Shown here in pieces: positions 62,701 to 64,000 of a DNA stretch of 64,000 bases. Within the stretch, counting starts at the first letter, position 1. Every line of letters begins with the position of its first letter. Source of the stretch: Dioscorea cayenensis subsp. rotundata (lineage: Eukaryota; Streptophyta; Magnoliopsida; Dioscoreales; Dioscoreaceae); contig NC_052475.1 in the NCBI RefSeq assembly GCF_009730915.1, positions 24,427,016 to 24,491,015 of the forward strand. Direction: 5' to 3'. A model generated the notes under the pieces. That model was not told the DNA's origin, did no database searches, and saw nothing but the letters and a program-made list of their open reading frames with translations. A program made the position numbers and the translations under genes.

Positions 62701-64000
62701 TCTTTGTATGGAGTAGTTGTAAAAGAATTTCCTAACATGATTGCTAGATAGTCAACCTCACTAGAAACTCACTGCACTATTACTCTTTTACTTAGAAGTT
62801 CAAATTTCTATTAAATGTGGTTTATTAGAAAAAACACTACTCCATGGCCAACATAAGAGCCATATAATTTTTTTTAAGCCCCTAAACCGAGAGATGTATG
62901 CAAAGCTAACGCTTCATACGCCCTCATTTTCAATTATTGGGATTCACACAAAAACAACACAACTCTATATAGTTAATATCTCTATATGAATTTTAAACTT
63001 ACTTCTTCTCCTCAAAAGAATTGGATTAGTGTTACTAACTACCTAATCCAGATGATTTTGACAAGCGTTTTAGATTTTTGAACTTTAGATTAGTGAAAAT
63101 GTAGACTTACATATATATATATACACATATTGTCAAAGCCATCATTTTATCTTTGTTACAAATGATAATGTAGTTGGGCCTATGAATATTTATTCTGTCA
63201 TAATGCCCATGAAGGGCCTGCGGATCATCACCTAATAGCATTGAATTTGGTGTATAATTAGTTTTTTACTTTATTTTATTTTATTTCTTTTTGCCAAATT
63301 ACATGTTTGGTAAGCCTAATTTTCAGTAATGAAGACAAAAATTAAATTAGTCAAGAAAGTGAATTATTTTAGATGACTAAAATACTATTTGCATTAAAAT
63401 GCAATGAGATTGTGAGTTTAGCATTGAGAGAGAGAGAGAGAGGTGGACTAGAAACCTTTCAAGTTTCAACACAAGGATTTGACTCGATTAATAATGAAGT
63501 ATCAAGACAAATGAAGGCTAGTATTAAATAGGAAGAGATGCAGACTCTTGAAAAAATTAATATTAGATTTTCCAAGTTTGATTGTTTTCATCCAGAAAAC
63601 TAAAGAGGAAAAAGTAGGTCTCTTCGGCTGAAATGTGCTATAACTTCTCTCGGCGCTTATTACAATATCTCTAATGCAACCCATGACATAGCTGCGAGCT
63701 ATAAAATATTTTTTAAAAATAAAATAAAATATATTGGTTTAAAATCACCGCCCAATCCTGCCTTGCTTGTTGTGACAATTCCATGAAGAATTAGAGAAGT
63801 AATCTCGTCCAAACTAACATATTGGTCATTAATTATCACTTGAGTAAATTCACTTTTCCCATATAAATTTTTGAGTCTATATTTTTTTACTTATTTTTGG
63901 TCCATGGTATTTTTAAACTTTTTTTAATTCAACATTACATTTTGTGGGGTGTTTTACATATATATTATATATATATACAACCTAATTCATATCCTAATTT
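62701..64000. other. Intergenic, AT-rich
   Basis: No gene seen. Contains (TA)n near 63112-63122 and a (GA)n tract at about 63427-63442. Confidence 0.6.

Overview
This is a plant nuclear genome window. The genes are AT-rich, carry many GT-AG introns, and belong to flowering-plant families (DUF1666, VQ-motif, DUF639, S1/P1 nuclease, BEE-type bHLH, R2R3-MYB, DUF26-type cytoplasmic kinase, LRK10-like receptor). I cannot fix the species; a non-grass monocot such as yam would fit, but that is a guess. No prokaryotic, CRISPR or organellar features were seen. A run of exactly 1000 N (53638-54637) is an assembly gap.

Layout. 1-6.05 kb: an intergenic stretch ending in a young Ty1/copia element with matching 368-bp LTRs and a 5-bp target duplication, 161 bp upstream of a DUF1666 gene (6215-8188, +). 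9.3-12.9 kb: a nine-exon monoacylglycerol-lipase-like hydrolase (+). 13.25-15.4 kb: two VQ-motif genes, divergently arranged. 15.6-19.5 kb: a nine-exon DUF639 gene (-). 20.6-24.8 kb: two tandem S1/P1 nuclease genes (-) that differ by one precise intron. 26.3-27.6 kb: a BEE/HBI-type bHLH factor (-). 28.7-31.6 kb: a plastid-like alpha/beta hydrolase (-). 31.6-35.6 kb: gene-poor. 35.7-36.7 kb: an R2R3-MYB gene (+). 36.7-44 kb: repeats, including an interstitial TTAGGG array, a probable Mutator-like element with MuDR-type remnants, and a Tourist-like MITE nested in it. 44.0-47.8 kb: phosphomannose isomerase (-). 51.1-53.4 kb: a receptor-like cytoplasmic kinase (-). 53.6-54.6 kb: gap. 54.6-62.7 kb: a decayed LRK10-like receptor neighbourhood, with a receptor gene lacking its kinase, a separate kinase-only remnant, two 5'-truncated LINEs, a further LINE-like fragment and a Ulp1-like peptidase fragment. 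62.7-64 kb: AT-rich, no gene seen.

The exon models were made by hand from splice sites and reading phase. For every multi-exon gene the phases join and the total length is a multiple of three, which is the main support for the models. The genes do not form a pathway; the neighbourhood is an ordinary plant gene mix. I found no convincing new multi-gene system. The most unusual items are the precise intron difference between the nuclease twins, the kinase-less LRK10-like receptor with a GC-AG intron, the TTAGGG interstitial array inside a tandem duplication, the nested MITE with a G-quadruplex motif, and the very recent copia insertion at a gene's 5' side.
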